Source of the DNA: Candidatus Altimarinota bacterium
GTDB lineage: Bacteria > Patescibacteriota > Gracilibacteria > BD1-5 > UBA6164
Assembly: GCA_028713225.1 (NCBI GenBank)
Contig: JAQTOS010000003.1
Span: 1-64,000 of the forward strand
Direction: 5' to 3'
Length of the DNA: 64,000 nt
A program made the position numbers and the translations under genes. The notes beneath the pieces are model-generated. The model did no database searches, was not told where the DNA came from, and saw nothing but the letters and a program-made list of their open reading frames with translations. Positions 1 to 10,376 of this stretch are shown here, in pieces. How positions within the stretch are numbered: the stretch's first letter is position 1; each line of letters begins with the position of its first letter.

Positions 1-959
1 CATATATTGCAAATATACCTAGTTTATTATGGAATAACTCTTGATCTGTAGATTTACTAAATACTTCAACTAAATATGTAGTAAACAAAAAAACTAATCT
101 TCCGTATAAAATAAATTCAACATCAGACATAGGAACAAAAGATGCTAATACTATAATTCAAGAGATAACTTGAACTTGAGTTGCAACTCTTACTTGAGTT
201 AATATAACAAATATTAATAGTTCTAATATTTGAACTACTTTCTCTTGAGTATTACTTGCAAGTTTTGGTTGAGATATTTCTAAACTTACTAATAATGTTA
301 TTTGAGGTGCTGTTGCTAGTGTTCCAACTGTTAGCTATACCCCACTAAGTGCTACATGATGAACTATTACAAGTTATTCTACATGATGAATAACTTATAA
401 AATCCATACATTTTCATCACCTTGAATATATAATTTCTCTATATTAAGTGGAAATTGAACAATAGAAGTTTATGTTGCTTGAGCTGGAGGAGGAGGAGGA
501 TGACTTGGAACTTATTGGTGAGCATGAGATTGAACTAGTGGAAATAATATAGGTTGAAATGGTGGTTATGGATGAGCTTCTGCTAAACAGATATCTTCAA
601 GCCTGCTAACATGACAAATAACAATTAATGTATGATCTGGTTGAACTGGCTGAGCATCATGATATAATTACCCAACTCCTGTATATTGATGAACTTGATG
701 AAGTTCATCATTTGGAAATTTTTTAAGTGCAAGTTGATGATCATGATGATCCTCTTATGGTTGAATATGAGCTACCGGGTCTTGAAGTGGTTGAGACGTA
801 AATGGTTGATTAAATGTAAGTTTACCTGTAAGTCGTTCAATTCCTCCAATAAATAGCATAAATGGTGGACTGAGATGAACTGGATCTTCAATGGCTACTT
901 GATGATGAGCATGATGAACAGGATGAAATTGAACTGTTATAGTTATTTATCAACAATAA
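1..959 (+). CDS. Glycine-rich surface protein, 5' partial
   Basis: The frame is open from base 3 to the TAA at 957-959 and enters from outside the window. More than forty in-frame TGA codons read as glycine, which alone indicates code 25. The N-terminal part is Asn/Ser/Thr-rich. From about residue 130 there is a segment resembling the bacterial glycine-rich domain that starts 'HTFxxxGxYxFxIxxG' and continues 'VYVAGAGGGGG'. It ends in the short strand GTVIVIY that typically closes this domain. The family is secreted or surface-exposed and of unknown biochemical role. Start and any signal peptide lie upstream. Confidence 0.75.
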
Positions 960-960
960 A

Positions 961-997
961 AAAAGATTCGAACCAAGAGGTTCGAATCTTTTTTTAA
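961..997. terminator. Bidirectional hairpin terminator
   Basis: An A-run, a perfect stem (GATTCGAACC / GGTTCGAATC) around loop AAGA, then a T-run. It serves the glycine-rich gene on + and rel on -, whose stop codon lies inside it. Confidence 0.85.
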
Positions 998-3237
998 TTT
1001 TCTATTTTTCTTATTTCTACATGTTTCAATGTATCAGTCATCTTAAATTTTATTCTATCAATAAATCTATCAACAAGTAAATAATCATAATCTGGGAATT
1101 CTGCTGTAATATCAATGAAAGCTTCTTCGTATCAGCTTTTACCAGAATTCATTTCTATAACATTTACATTCATAGAAAAAAGTACTTCACTAAGAGATTT
1201 CAAAACTCAAATTTTATTAGCAAACACAAAATGAATTTTTACTACTATATTTTCTTCTTGTTCTCATTCAAAATAAGCTGAAATAAGCCTTTCTCTTGAT
1301 AATTTAGAAACAGCTTTACAATCTCTTTTATGAATAGAAATTATTCACTTGCGATTAATATGAGCAACTATTTTATCTCAAGATTTTGGTTCACAACAAT
1401 GAGATATTATATAAGGGACATCCTTTTCTCATCAAACAATTACTTTAGAAACATCAAATACTTCTGAAACAGTAATATTTCACAATTTATCCTTTGTTTC
1501 TGATTTTTTTCTTACTTTTATTATTCTTCTTACTAGATTTGCTGGTGTTTGACTAAAATTTCCAAGTTGTTCTAAAATAGAATATCTTTCCTCCAAACTA
1601 TATTCTTTTCCATCTATAGTTTTAAGTAATGATAATTCTTTATCCAAAGTATCAAGCCCTGCTCTCTCTAAATATTTATTTAATATTTCTTTTCCTCTAT
1701 CTCTATGAAGATCTTTATTTTCTTTTTTCAGGAAAGATTTTATAGCATTTCTTGCTTTTGTTGTCCTAACAAAAGATAACCGAAGAGGATTTGCTTTTCT
1801 TGTTTTATCTGTAATTATTTCAACAACATCTCAATTATGTAATTCTTTATCCAATGTAACAGCTTTACCATTTACTTTTGCAAGCATTATATGATTTCAT
1901 AAATCACTATGAAGTTCATAAGCAAAATCTATTGGAGTTGATTTAGACGGCATATCTATAGAATCTCATTTTGGAGTAAGAAGAAATATTCTATCCCTAA
2001 AAACATCTATATTCATAGAATCCATAAAATCTGAATTTCCTAAATTTTCAACAGCATCTTTAAGTTCTTTAACCCAATCTATATCAGTAGCAATTATACT
2101 TCAATTTTCTTTATATTCAAAATGTGCTGCAATTCATATTTCAGCCTGTAAATGCATAGCACGAGTCCTAATCTGAATTTCTGTAGCCTGTTGTCTATAA
2201 TTTTTTATAAGACCAATAATAGTCGTATGAAGACTTTTATATCAATTTGGCTTAGGTAAAGCTATATAATCCTTAAATTTTTTGGGAATTGGTGTCCAAT
2301 TGCTATGAATTACTCAAAGTGTTCTATAACAAGTTTCTACATCATCAACTATAATTCTTATACCAAAAATATCATATAAATCTTTTACAGACTCAAATCA
2401 TTTATTCTTCATTTTCATATAAATAGAATAAATAGATTTCACCCTAAAATCTATCTCATATTTTATTCCATATCTTTTAAGTAAATCACCTATTTCTTGT
2501 TTAGCATTTTTTCTAAATTCTACTTCACCTACTTTTAATTCAGCTAATTCTTGTTTAATCTTTTTATATTCATTTGGTTCAAGAACTTTAAAACATTCTT
2601 CTTCAAGAGCATTTTTTATACCAAAAAGCCCAAGTCTATCAGCAATTGGAATATAAATATTTAGAGTTTCAAGTGCTATTCTATCTCTTTTTTCTTTATT
2701 TGAATGATGTTTCAAAGTCCTCATATTATGAAGTCTATCAGATAATTTAACAAAAATTACTCTGATATCTTCAGCCATTGCTAAAAACATTTTTCTTAGA
2801 CTTCAAACATTTCTTTCTTCTCATCTATATTTTACCTTTGAAACTTTTTCTACTCATTCACAAACATGAGCAACATCAGCTCAAAACATAGCTTTTATAT
2901 CCTCATAAGTATAATCTGTATCTTCTATAACATCATGAAGCAAACAAGATTCTATAGTCACTAAATCTGGTTTTATAGAAAGAGAAATCATCGCTGATTC
3001 AACAGGATGACTAATATAAGGTTCTCATGATTTTCTAAATTGGCCATGATGTGCTTCTTTAGCTAATTCATAAGCTTTTATAATATGTTTTCTTATATAA
3101 TTTTCATCTAAATCCCCCATATAAGAAGTAGCAAGCTTGATAATTTTTTCTACTTTATCATCTATTTTTGAGTAATCAACAACTATATCTTTTATATTTG
3201 CTATATCTTCCAAAGGACTATTTGTTTCGCTACGCAT
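994..3237 (-). CDS. rel: RelA/SpoT-type (p)ppGpp synthetase/hydrolase
   Basis: 747 residues, the usual length for a long bifunctional Rel. Order: HD hydrolase domain (HDVIED near residue 97, then VKLSDRLHNMRT), synthetase domain with GIRIIVDD, YKSLHTT and EIQIRT, TGS domain near 415-470 (TPIDFAYELH), and a C-terminal ACT-like domain. It would make and degrade the alarmone (p)ppGpp in response to starvation. The intact HD motif argues for retained hydrolase activity. The ATG at 3235-3237 gives a normal N-terminus. It is transcribed divergently from the prepilin at 3383. In-frame TCA triplets on + (TGA Gly) occur throughout. Confidence 0.93.
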
Positions 3238-3322
3238 ATTTTTATTTTTTAGATTTTATTTTTTCCATTATAAAGTTTAACTCAGTTTTTTCAAGGACTA
3301 AATTTTATTTTTTTTTCTTTAC

Positions 3323-3381
3323 TTTTAACTAAGTTTTATTAAACTTAGTTTCGTATATTATTTAATAAAACTTAGTTAAAA
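3323..3381. promoter_or_regulatory. Perfect 21-bp inverted repeat before prepilin start
   Basis: Arms 3323-3343 and 3361-3381 are exact reverse complements separated by 17 bp, and the second arm ends one base before the ATG at 3383. The left arm also overlaps a smaller palindrome (AACTAAGTTT, 4 bp, AAACTTAGTT). The same decamer therefore occurs three times. It could be an operator for a dimeric repressor in the rel/prepilin divergent region, or an RNA hairpin occluding the prepilin start codon. No T-run follows, so a terminator is unlikely. Confidence 0.6.
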
Positions 3382-3382
3382 T

Positions 3383-4177
3383 ATGAAGAGAACAAATAAA
3401 AAAGCTTTTACACTAGTTGAATTACTAGTTGTTATTACTATTTTGGCTATAATATCTGTTGTTGCCTACCAAAGTTTTGGTTGAGCTACTGATAAAGCAA
3501 TATCATCAAGAAAAATTTCTGATATAGCCACTATAGAAAGTTCATTACGAAATTTCAAATCAACAAATAACTATTATCCTATGCCTATGTTATCTAGCGC
3601 AACTAATATGTATTGATATGATGCTACTAGTATAGCACTTCCTACTAATAAATTAGTTGTATGATATAATAAAGCTGAAATAACTAGTATTACATCTGCT
3701 ACATGAGGGTGAAAAGTTATGTGATCTCGAGCTTTATTAACTTCTCAAATATGAGCAAAATGAACTATTGGACTTGATAGTAATTGAGATTTTAATAAAA
3801 AATATCTAACAAAAGATTTATATGATCCTGAACTTGGTGATGTTACAGTAACTTCAGATTCTAGTAAAATGATAGATAAATGAATTGGTAGATATGTATA
3901 TGCTGTATATGCTACACCTAATCTTCCTGGATCTTGGAATAATTCTAGTGCTTCTGCTTCTTATTATAATATAGCAACCACTATAAAAGATACAGCTAAA
4001 GATTCTTATAAATCATATATTGTTTGAGATTTTGATAAAAATTCTTGTGCTACTCCTACTAACTGTCCTGATACTCTTATAGGTTCTAGTACAAATTTTG
4101 TAGCCAATAATCAAACTTTAACTTGAACAAGTGCTGATGTAAATAGACAAATCCCATATTTAGTAAAAGATTTCTAA
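3383..4177 (+). CDS. Type IV pilin-like (prepilin) protein
   Basis: 264 residues. It begins MKRTNKKAFTLVELLVVITI, a short basic leader, then the AFTLVELL prepilin cleavage site (Phe at +1, Glu at +5) and a hydrophobic helix. The globular part is Ser/Thr/Asn-rich and ends with Cys residues in CATPTNC, possibly a disulfide. It would be inserted in the membrane, cleaved by a prepilin peptidase not seen in this window, and assembled by the PilB/PilC machinery encoded at 60.7 and 48.8 kb. Its start lies directly next to a long inverted repeat. Whether it is the major or a minor pilin cannot be told. Confidence 0.85.
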
Positions 4178-4179
4178 TT

Positions 4180-4231
4180 AAAAACTAAATAAAAAGAATC
4201 CTCAAATGAGGATTCTTTTTATTTAGTTTTT
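4180..4231. terminator. Bidirectional 24-bp hairpin terminator
   Basis: Perfect 24-bp arms 4180-4203 and 4208-4231 around loop AAAT, with A-run and T-run on either side. It is shared by the convergent prepilin and PBP genes, and the PBP stop codon lies within it. Confidence 0.88.
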
Positions 4232-6555
4232 GGTTTTATTAAACTTTCATTTTTAGGGATTGCATAATAATCCATTATATACGCTGAAATTCTTCAAAAT
4301 ATTTTAGCTGAAGTAGATTCTCAATATTCACTTGTTCTTGGTCTTTCTAACTTAACTATCATAACAAATCTTGGATCTTCAGAAGGAGCAAATCAAGCAT
4401 AAGAACCTATTGTTGTAGCTGCTCACTTTTCATATGTTCCTTTATAGGCAATTTGTGAAGTTCATGTTTTACCACAAGTATTATAACCTGGAACTCCTCA
4501 AGCTTTTGCAAATCAAATTTGTCCTCATTCTTCTAGCATATCTGTAACTATTTTCGCAGTAGATTCTTTTATTACTCTTTGAACTGGATTTGGTTTATTT
4601 TCTACGACTCTACCATCATCAAAAGTTATAGACTTAACTATATATGGTTGCATATATATTCATCAGTTTGCTATTGTGCTATAAGCAGCTGCCATTTCTA
4701 AAGGAGTTGTTACTATTCATTGTCCAAATGATGTGGTAAAAAGTTGTGCTCTTGACCATTTCTCATATGGTTGGATCTGTCCAAATCTTTCTCATTCAAG
4801 ATTTATTCAAGTTAATTTTCAAAATCCAAAATCATATAAATATTTTGAAAATAAAGATTTTCACATTTTATCTGCGATTTTCAACATTCATACATTACAA
4901 GAAAAGTTTAGTGCATTCTGAAAAGTTTTTAATCAGATACAATTATTCGATACATTTTTGATTTTAAAATCTCAAACTTCTGCATAACCTGGATCATTAT
5001 ATAAATCATATCTTCTAATTTCTCCTGAATCAATTCAAGCTGACACTGTAACTGGTTTCATAATAGAACCTGGTTCATAAAGATTTTGTATAGTATCATT
5101 CATATAAACTCAAGCACCATAATCATTTACATATTTATATCTAACAAGTGCTGGATTTGCTGATTCTTCTCTTGTTGCTAATCTTAATTTTATTTTTTTG
5201 TTATTATAAAGCAGTTCATCTCATTTTTCGCTATCTTCTACCAAAACTGTTTTACCTAGTAAATCTATCCCTGGATTTGGATATTTAGCATTTGTTACTT
5301 TTTCTATTTCATAAACATCACCTGGTTCATTTGGATCAAAACTAGGATATGAGGCCATTGCTATTATTTCTCATGTTTTTGGGTTCATTATAGTAACACT
5401 TCATTTATTGGCTCTAAACTCATTTACTCATTTTTCTAGTTCTTCTTCAGCTTTTTTTTGAATATTTCTATCTATTGTAAGAGCTATATTGGCTCAATCT
5501 ACAGGTATATCTTCTTCTTTTAAATTAGATGGATCTATAACCCTTCACATTGTATCCTTTCTAGTTGTAACACTTCATTGTTTTCATTTAAGTAAATCAT
5601 TGAAATATCATTCTATTCCATAATGCCCTATTCAAGAATTATCCAAAAATCCCAAAACTTGTGCTGCAAGAAATCTTTCTGGATAAAATCTCTGTGGAGT
5701 TGGAGTCAAAATAATAAAATTTCATATAGAATTAGCTTCTTCTAAAATTCATCTTTTTATATTTTCTTTTTCATCCGATATTTTCTGATTTATTTCATCA
5801 TATAGAGATATAGAAAGTTTTGGTATTATTGGAACAAATCTAATTTCCCTTTTCCTAAGCAAGTTAGCTATTTTATCTTTGTCATCTCATAAAATTTTTG
5901 CAATAGCTTCTCATTCCGAATTTTTATCTACTATTTCTTCTGGATTAGCATATAAATTTACTCAATTAACATAAATTCAAGGCAAATTAAGACTTCTAAT
6001 TTTTTCTATTTGATCTTGTGGAAGAGTATCTGATATAAGCAAATTTGTTAATTTTTTCTTATTTATATCATTTTCCAATTTTGCAGAAATAATTCATTTT
6101 ATATAAGCTTCTTCAAATTTAAAATCTGGTAATTCTAGAACATGTAAAAATTTAGATAAATCATTAACACACGATTTTTCTGTTTTCAAATAACAAGTTT
6201 GTTTATAAACAATGTCAGTTAAAAAAACTTTTAATTTCGCCTTATCTCAAACTTGTTTTGGGTCTATAGCAAGATCATCTAAATCAACTGAAGTTGCTAA
6301 AACCTTTCACATATCATTATTTGAATAAATATTTCATCTTGTTACAGGAATTGCTGTTTCTGATTTTTGTTGTCTATCTGCCATAGATTTATAAAAATCA
6401 TAATTTAAAACTGTATAATCAAATACTTTGTATATAAGAAATAATCCAAACATCAAGAAAAATAAGAACGCGAAGTATTCTCTTGGATATTTATCAAATA
6501 TTTTTGCAAATTTCTCTAAATATATCTTTAATATTTTTAAATTTTTATTAATCAT
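4219..6555 (-). CDS. Class B penicillin-binding protein (peptidoglycan transpeptidase)
   Basis: 778 residues. One N-terminal membrane helix (about 25-45) is followed by a dimerisation region and a transpeptidase domain. The catalytic motifs are all present: SIMK (SxxK) near residue 495, SCN (SxN) about 50 further, and KTG in CGKTGTSQ near 695. It cross-links septal or elongation peptidoglycan (FtsI/PBP2-like). I chose the ATG at 6553-6555 (MINKNLK), because an upstream in-frame ATG at 6831 would run into rpsO and adds no family-like sequence. It is divergent from rpsO across about 200 bp. Confidence 0.88.
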
Positions 6556-6657
6556 TTGATTTGTCTTTAATGGTCTAATTATTATTATCTGAATTTCATT
6601 TTTAGCCCCTTTTTTATATTCATTTTTTTGAGATTTACAAGAAAAATATATTTTTTT

Positions 6658-6685
6658 TTGATTTTGGGAATTTTGTAAATATAAT
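6658..6685 (+). promoter_or_regulatory. Probable sigma-70 promoter for rpsO
   Basis: TTGATT (6658-6663), 16-bp spacer, TATAAT (6680-6685), ending 68 bp before the rpsO ATG. This is a close match to the vegetative consensus, but similar matches arise easily in such AT-rich DNA. Confidence 0.45.
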
Positions 6686-6753
6686 CCCTTTGCTTTAAGA
6701 AAAAACTGGTGTAATTTCTGGTTTTTATTTATATTTTTTAAAATTACTGCAAT

Positions 6754-7017
6754 ATGCAAAGAACTGAAAAGAAAGCTGTTATAGCTAGTTTCGCAAGAGA
6801 CGCAAAAGATACTGGGTCTACAGAAGTACAAATAGCAATATTTACTGCTAAAATAGAAAACCTAAAACTTCATTTAGATGAACATAAAAAAGATAACCAC
6901 TCAAGAAGAGGTATTATGCTTATGGTAGCAAAAAGAAGAAAACTTCTTAACTACTTAAAGAAAACTAATACTGAAAAATATGAAGAAGTTCTAGCAAAAT
7001 TAGAATTAAGAAAATAA
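6754..7017 (+). CDS. rpsO: 30S ribosomal protein S15
   Basis: 87 residues, the typical S15 size. It carries the family signature DTGSTEVQIA and the HxKDNHSRRGIMLMVAKRRKLL segment that contacts 16S rRNA. It has no in-frame TGA: glycines use GGN, as in HU below, which suggests that highly expressed genes avoid the recoded codon. It has its own promoter candidate and terminator, so it is probably monocistronic. Confidence 0.97.
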   Translation: MQRTEKKAVIASFARDAKDTGSTEVQIAIFTAKIENLKLHLDEHKKDNHSRRGIMLMVAKRRKLLNYLKKTNTEKYEEVLAKLELRK

Positions 7018-7056
7018 TAATAAAAAACTCCAGAAATTCTGGAGTTTTTTATTATT
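7016..7056. terminator. Bidirectional hairpin terminator after rpsO
   Basis: Stem AACTCCAGA / TCTGGAGTT extended by A- and T-runs. It serves rpsO and the convergent methyltransferase gene, whose stop lies in the right arm. Confidence 0.85.
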
Positions 7057-7693
7057 TTACTATACTTATAATATTTCTTCCGCTATCAAAAACTCTATTT
7101 TCTATTAGTTCAAATAAAGCTTCTTTGAATAAATAATCTAATTCTTTCAAACTAAATCCATGATAATATCTATCAAATTCTCAAATTTTTATATTGAAAT
7201 CTAGACTCAAAAATTCATTCTGAGAATTTTCTATTTTAGATTTTTTGTATTTTTCTTGTCCTATTAAATTCCAATTTGTAAAAAAGATTTTTCAATCTTC
7301 TGATAATAAATTTCTAGCTTTTTTCAAAACTTCTATTCTGTCTTCTAATTTTTGCAAATGATGAAAAGATGCAATGAAAAAAATAGTATCAAATTTTGAT
7401 TCTATTTTATCTAAATCCAGCATATTTAGATTCAAAAATTCATTTTCTGGATGAAGTTTTGAAGCCTCTTCTAGTAATCAGCTTGATAAATCAAGTCATA
7501 AGTATTTTCAAAAATTTATGTTTTTTTCTTTTATAGCAGATAAAAATCTGCCATTTCCACATCAAATATCTAAAACAGACTTAGCTTCTAAATCGTAATT
7601 TCATAAAAAATATTCTATTTCTTCCCACTTCATATTTTCTCTTGACTTAGAAAAGGTTTTAGCAAAATTATTGTAATCTACTTGTAAAATCAT
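7052..7693 (-). CDS. SAM-dependent methyltransferase, Trm9/ALKBH8-like
   Basis: 213 residues, class I Rossmann methyltransferase. Motif I is VLDIGCGNGRFL (about residue 40) and a post-motif FFIASFHHL follows. The opening YNNFAKTFSKSRENMKWEEIEYFL resembles the Trm9-type tRNA wobble-uridine methyltransferases, which start YDxIAxxFSxTR. Substrate is therefore possibly tRNA U34, but this is inference from the N-terminus only. The start at 7691-7693 is the only ATG in frame that leaves the motif intact. Confidence 0.75.
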
Positions 7694-7831
7694 TTGACAT
7701 TTTTTAAAAAATACATATACTCCGAAGACTAACTTTTTTTATCTTTATATTTAAAAATGAGTCTTGGACTTTTGTTCATTTCTCGTTTAATATTGAAAGT
7801 AAAAATTAGTTTTCCAACAAGTTCATTTATT

Positions 7832-8157
7832 AAGATTAGAGAGTACCGACTAGATCAAAGGCTCCCATAAAATAATCTTGAAAAATAAATAAGTTGATTA
7901 GATTCATCCCTTAGCAATAAGGGAGAAACTAAAACATCAATGTAGATTTGAATTATTATTCTTAAATTAATTTATCAGAAAAATAATTCAAATCTATTGC
8001 AGAAAAAATCATTATAAGCTATGACACCAAAATATGCTTATAGGAATTATTGGTCATCAAGCTAATAAGTATTGGTTTAAAACCCAATTTTATCCACTAG
8101 GAAAAACCTAGTTTGATTGCTTTAGATTTAAGACCGCATTAGCGGCTCTTTTTTTTT
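7832..8157 (+). ncRNA. Candidate structured RNA, family not recognised
   Basis: No open frame, but unusually many helices for AT-rich spacer: 7832-7838 with 7873-7879; CCCTTA-GCAA-TAAGGG at 7908-7923; a perfect 15-bp stem 7943-7957 with 7982-7996; 8021-8030 with 8050-8057 (one bulge); 8014-8019 with 8036-8041, which crosses the previous helix and would form a pseudoknot; 8071-8075 with 8084-8088; CTAGG/CCTAG at 8097-8111; then a terminator. I searched by eye for RNase P, tmRNA, SRP and 6S signatures and did not find them. The 5' end is unknown and could lie upstream, in 7700-7831. Confidence 0.45.
8132..8157 (+). terminator. Intrinsic terminator of the candidate RNA
   Basis: CCGC-ATTA-GCGG stem followed by nine T. 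It points in the + direction although no + coding gene lies upstream. This is the best evidence that a non-coding transcript ends here. Confidence 0.7.
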
Positions 8158-8158
8158 G

Positions 8159-9973
8159 TTACATTTTTTCTGGCATTTCTATAGCTAATATTTTAAAAGC
8201 ATCTTTTAAAACAATAGAAAACATTTCAACAAGTTGTAATCTAGCTGTTTTAATTTCTTCATTTTCTTCGTTTATAACTGAAATATTATTATAAAAACTA
8301 TTGAATTTTTTAGTTAAATCATAGGCATATCAAGCCAAAATATGAGGAAAATTTCATTTAACTGTTTCCTCTAAAATTGATGGATAAGCAAAAATAGATT
8401 TAAGTAGTGAAGTTTCTTCTTGTAAATTAAAATTATATCATTCAACATTTGGGCAAGCACAAGGCATTGCCCCTACATCTTTGTAGGGGTGTCCCTTGTG
8501 GGCACCCATTTCAGATTTATTTAAAATATTTCTAGCTCTAACATAAGCATATTGTATATATGGACCAGAATTCCCTTCAAAAGTCATGAATTCATCCCAA
8601 TCAAAAACTACATCTGTAGTTCTATTTTTTGATAAATATCCGTATTTTATAGCTCAAATTCAGATAATATTAGCTAAAGAATTTAATTCAGTGTCTGAAA
8701 TTTCTTGTCTTTTCTCTAAGATTATATTTTTAGCTCTAGAAACTGCCTCATCAAGAAGAGCATCAAGACGAACAATTCTTCATTTTCTTGTACTCATTGC
8801 TCAATCTTTTAGAGAAATGAATCAATTATAAGCATGAATCATTTCAGTTTTTTCTCACCATCCTGCTAACTTAGCAGTTTCAAAAACTTGTTTTAAATGA
8901 AGTTGTTGTCTAACATCAACAAAATATATGATTTTTTCAGGATTCCAGTTTTCTATTCTATATTTTATTGCGGCCAAATCTGAAGCCAAATATCATTTTG
9001 TTCCATCTCTTTTTTGTAGCATACAACTTGGTATTTTTGTCTTTTCATCAAAAATAACTCAAACTGAATTATCATCATTTTGAGTAGCAACTTTTGCTTT
9101 AATTAGTTCTGCAACTATATCAGACATATTATATTTCAAATCTGGATAGTTTTCTAATTTTGGCAAATTTAGACCTTCATAAAAACTTTCTCCAATATTG
9201 AAGTCAGCCTTGATATGCAATTTATCAAGTTCTATTTGAGCCGAACTTATAGAATAAGCCGTGAATTTTTGCCATAATTCTACAGATTCTTTGTCTCCCT
9301 TAGAAAGAAGTTTAAAAGCTTCTCTAGTAGAATTTTCTAAATCAGTTTTTTCTTGTTTTGCTTCTTCTTCAATTTCAGCAGTAATTTTTACATATAATTC
9401 AAAAAGATGATTTACAGCATTTTCTTTTAGTTTTTCTTCATCTCACCAAGTTTTATAGGCAGTAATTAGCTTACCAAAGATAATACCCCAGTCTCCCCAG
9501 TGATTATCTCAGATAACTTTGTATCAAAGTTTTCTGTAAGTATTTATCATTGCTTGCCCTTGATTTGGTGTACACATATGACCTATATGAAGCGGTTTTC
9601 CTACATTTGCTCAGATATAATCTACTACTATAGTTTTTCACTTTCCCTCTCCAGTTTCTCAAAAAGTTTCTTTATTTGCATAAATTTCAGCAAAATAAGC
9701 TGACATTATATCTTTTGAAATGAAAATATTTACATAAGGTCCCGCAATATCTACTTTTGTAAATTCTCTACATTCTTCAAAAACAGATTTCAATTCTCCT
9801 GCTGTTTCCATAGGATTTTTCTTAAGCAATTTTGAAACATTAAAAGCTCAAAATGCATAATCTCACATTTCGTCTTTTGGAGGAATACTTAAATCAAAAT
9901 CCCCTAAATCTAACTCATACTTTTCCTTGATTTTATTTTTTATTATACTTTTTACTTGTTCTTCAGCAGTCAT
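8159..9973 (-). CDS. argS: Arginyl-tRNA synthetase with in-frame repeat insertion
   Basis: 604 residues, class I synthetase that charges tRNA-Arg. The HIGH motif appears as KPLHIGHM near residue 128, and the KMSKS-equivalent loop as AMSTRKGR near 391. The N-terminal additional domain and the C-terminal DALR anticodon-binding domain ([10 protein letters not shown]) are present. Residues about 489-507 are encoded by a REP-like palindromic pair (8451-8507). The insertion adds a Gly/Pro/Cys-rich loop (MPCACP) between two helices of the DALR domain without breaking the frame. Start ATG is at 9971-9973. Confidence 0.95.
8451..8507. repeat. REP-like inverted pair (BIME-like) inside argS
   Basis: Two palindromic units, each carrying GTAG at one end, face each other across a 6-bp centre. 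The right unit reads GTAG-GGGTG-t-CCC-TTGT-GGG-CACCC; the left is a divergent version in reverse orientation. GC content is far above the surroundings. The left unit matches 26617-26642 exactly over 26 bp in reverse complement. Such GTAG-headed hairpins are typical of REP sequences mobilised by RAYT transposases, none of which is in this window. Confidence 0.8.
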
Positions 9974-10376
9974 AAATTTTTATTTATAAATTGTATTTGT
10001 GGCAGATTATATGAAAAAAACTATAAATTACAAAAAAATCTTGTTTGTTGTTTTGTAATATGGATTTAAGCTTGTAAAAACAAATTTTATAAATATATTT
10101 AAATAGCTAATTTTTACAATTAGTGTACTTTATTTACTAATTTATATCTATGGATATAAAGATAAAAGTTCCTTTATTTAAAGGATACTTTTTAACTCTC
10201 ATAATTAAAAAAGGGAGTAAAAAGAAAAAGAGAGGCCCTTAACCTCTCTTTTTCGTACTTTATTTACTAGCTTCTTTTGCAAGAAGTTATATATATTTTA
10301 TTTAATAATATAAAAATTGCAAATTTTTAGTAATTTTATAAAATAATTCAGAATATTTCTAATAAAGAACAAAAAA
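9974..10376. other. Hairpin-rich intergenic gap, possible small RNA
   Basis: No gene seen in 403 bp. It holds a 15-bp direct repeat (GTACTTTATTTACTA) at 10125-10139 and 10255-10269. Between the copies are hairpins at about 10150-10170 (TTATATC/GATATAA), 10167-10197 (CCTTT/AAAGG with flanking AAAAGT/ACTTTT), and a terminator. The layout suits a short + strand RNA, about 10125-10255, but nothing identifies its family. A further small stem (CTTCTT-TTGC-AAGAAG) follows at about 10270-10285. Confidence 0.35.
10225..10253. terminator. Hairpin terminator in the argS-flippase gap
   Basis: AAAAAGAGAGG / CCTCTCTTTTT stem around a 7-nt loop. It is upstream of the flippase and upstream of argS, so it must end some other transcript. 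Confidence 0.65.

Noticed and set aside
2398-3237. rel appears broken into several short ORFs
   Set aside because: All breaks are TGA codons in one frame; under code 25 the gene is intact.
8130-8150. GCATTAGCGGCT resembles the ALAA end of a tmRNA tag
   Set aside because: No stop codon follows, and no tRNA-like T-arm or CCA end is found nearby; the bases are explained by the terminator stem.
7690-8160. Possible RNase P RNA or T-box leader
   Set aside because: The P4-type GAGGAAAGTCC and ACAGAAA segments are missing on both strands. The downstream gene argS is on the opposite strand, which excludes a T-box for it.
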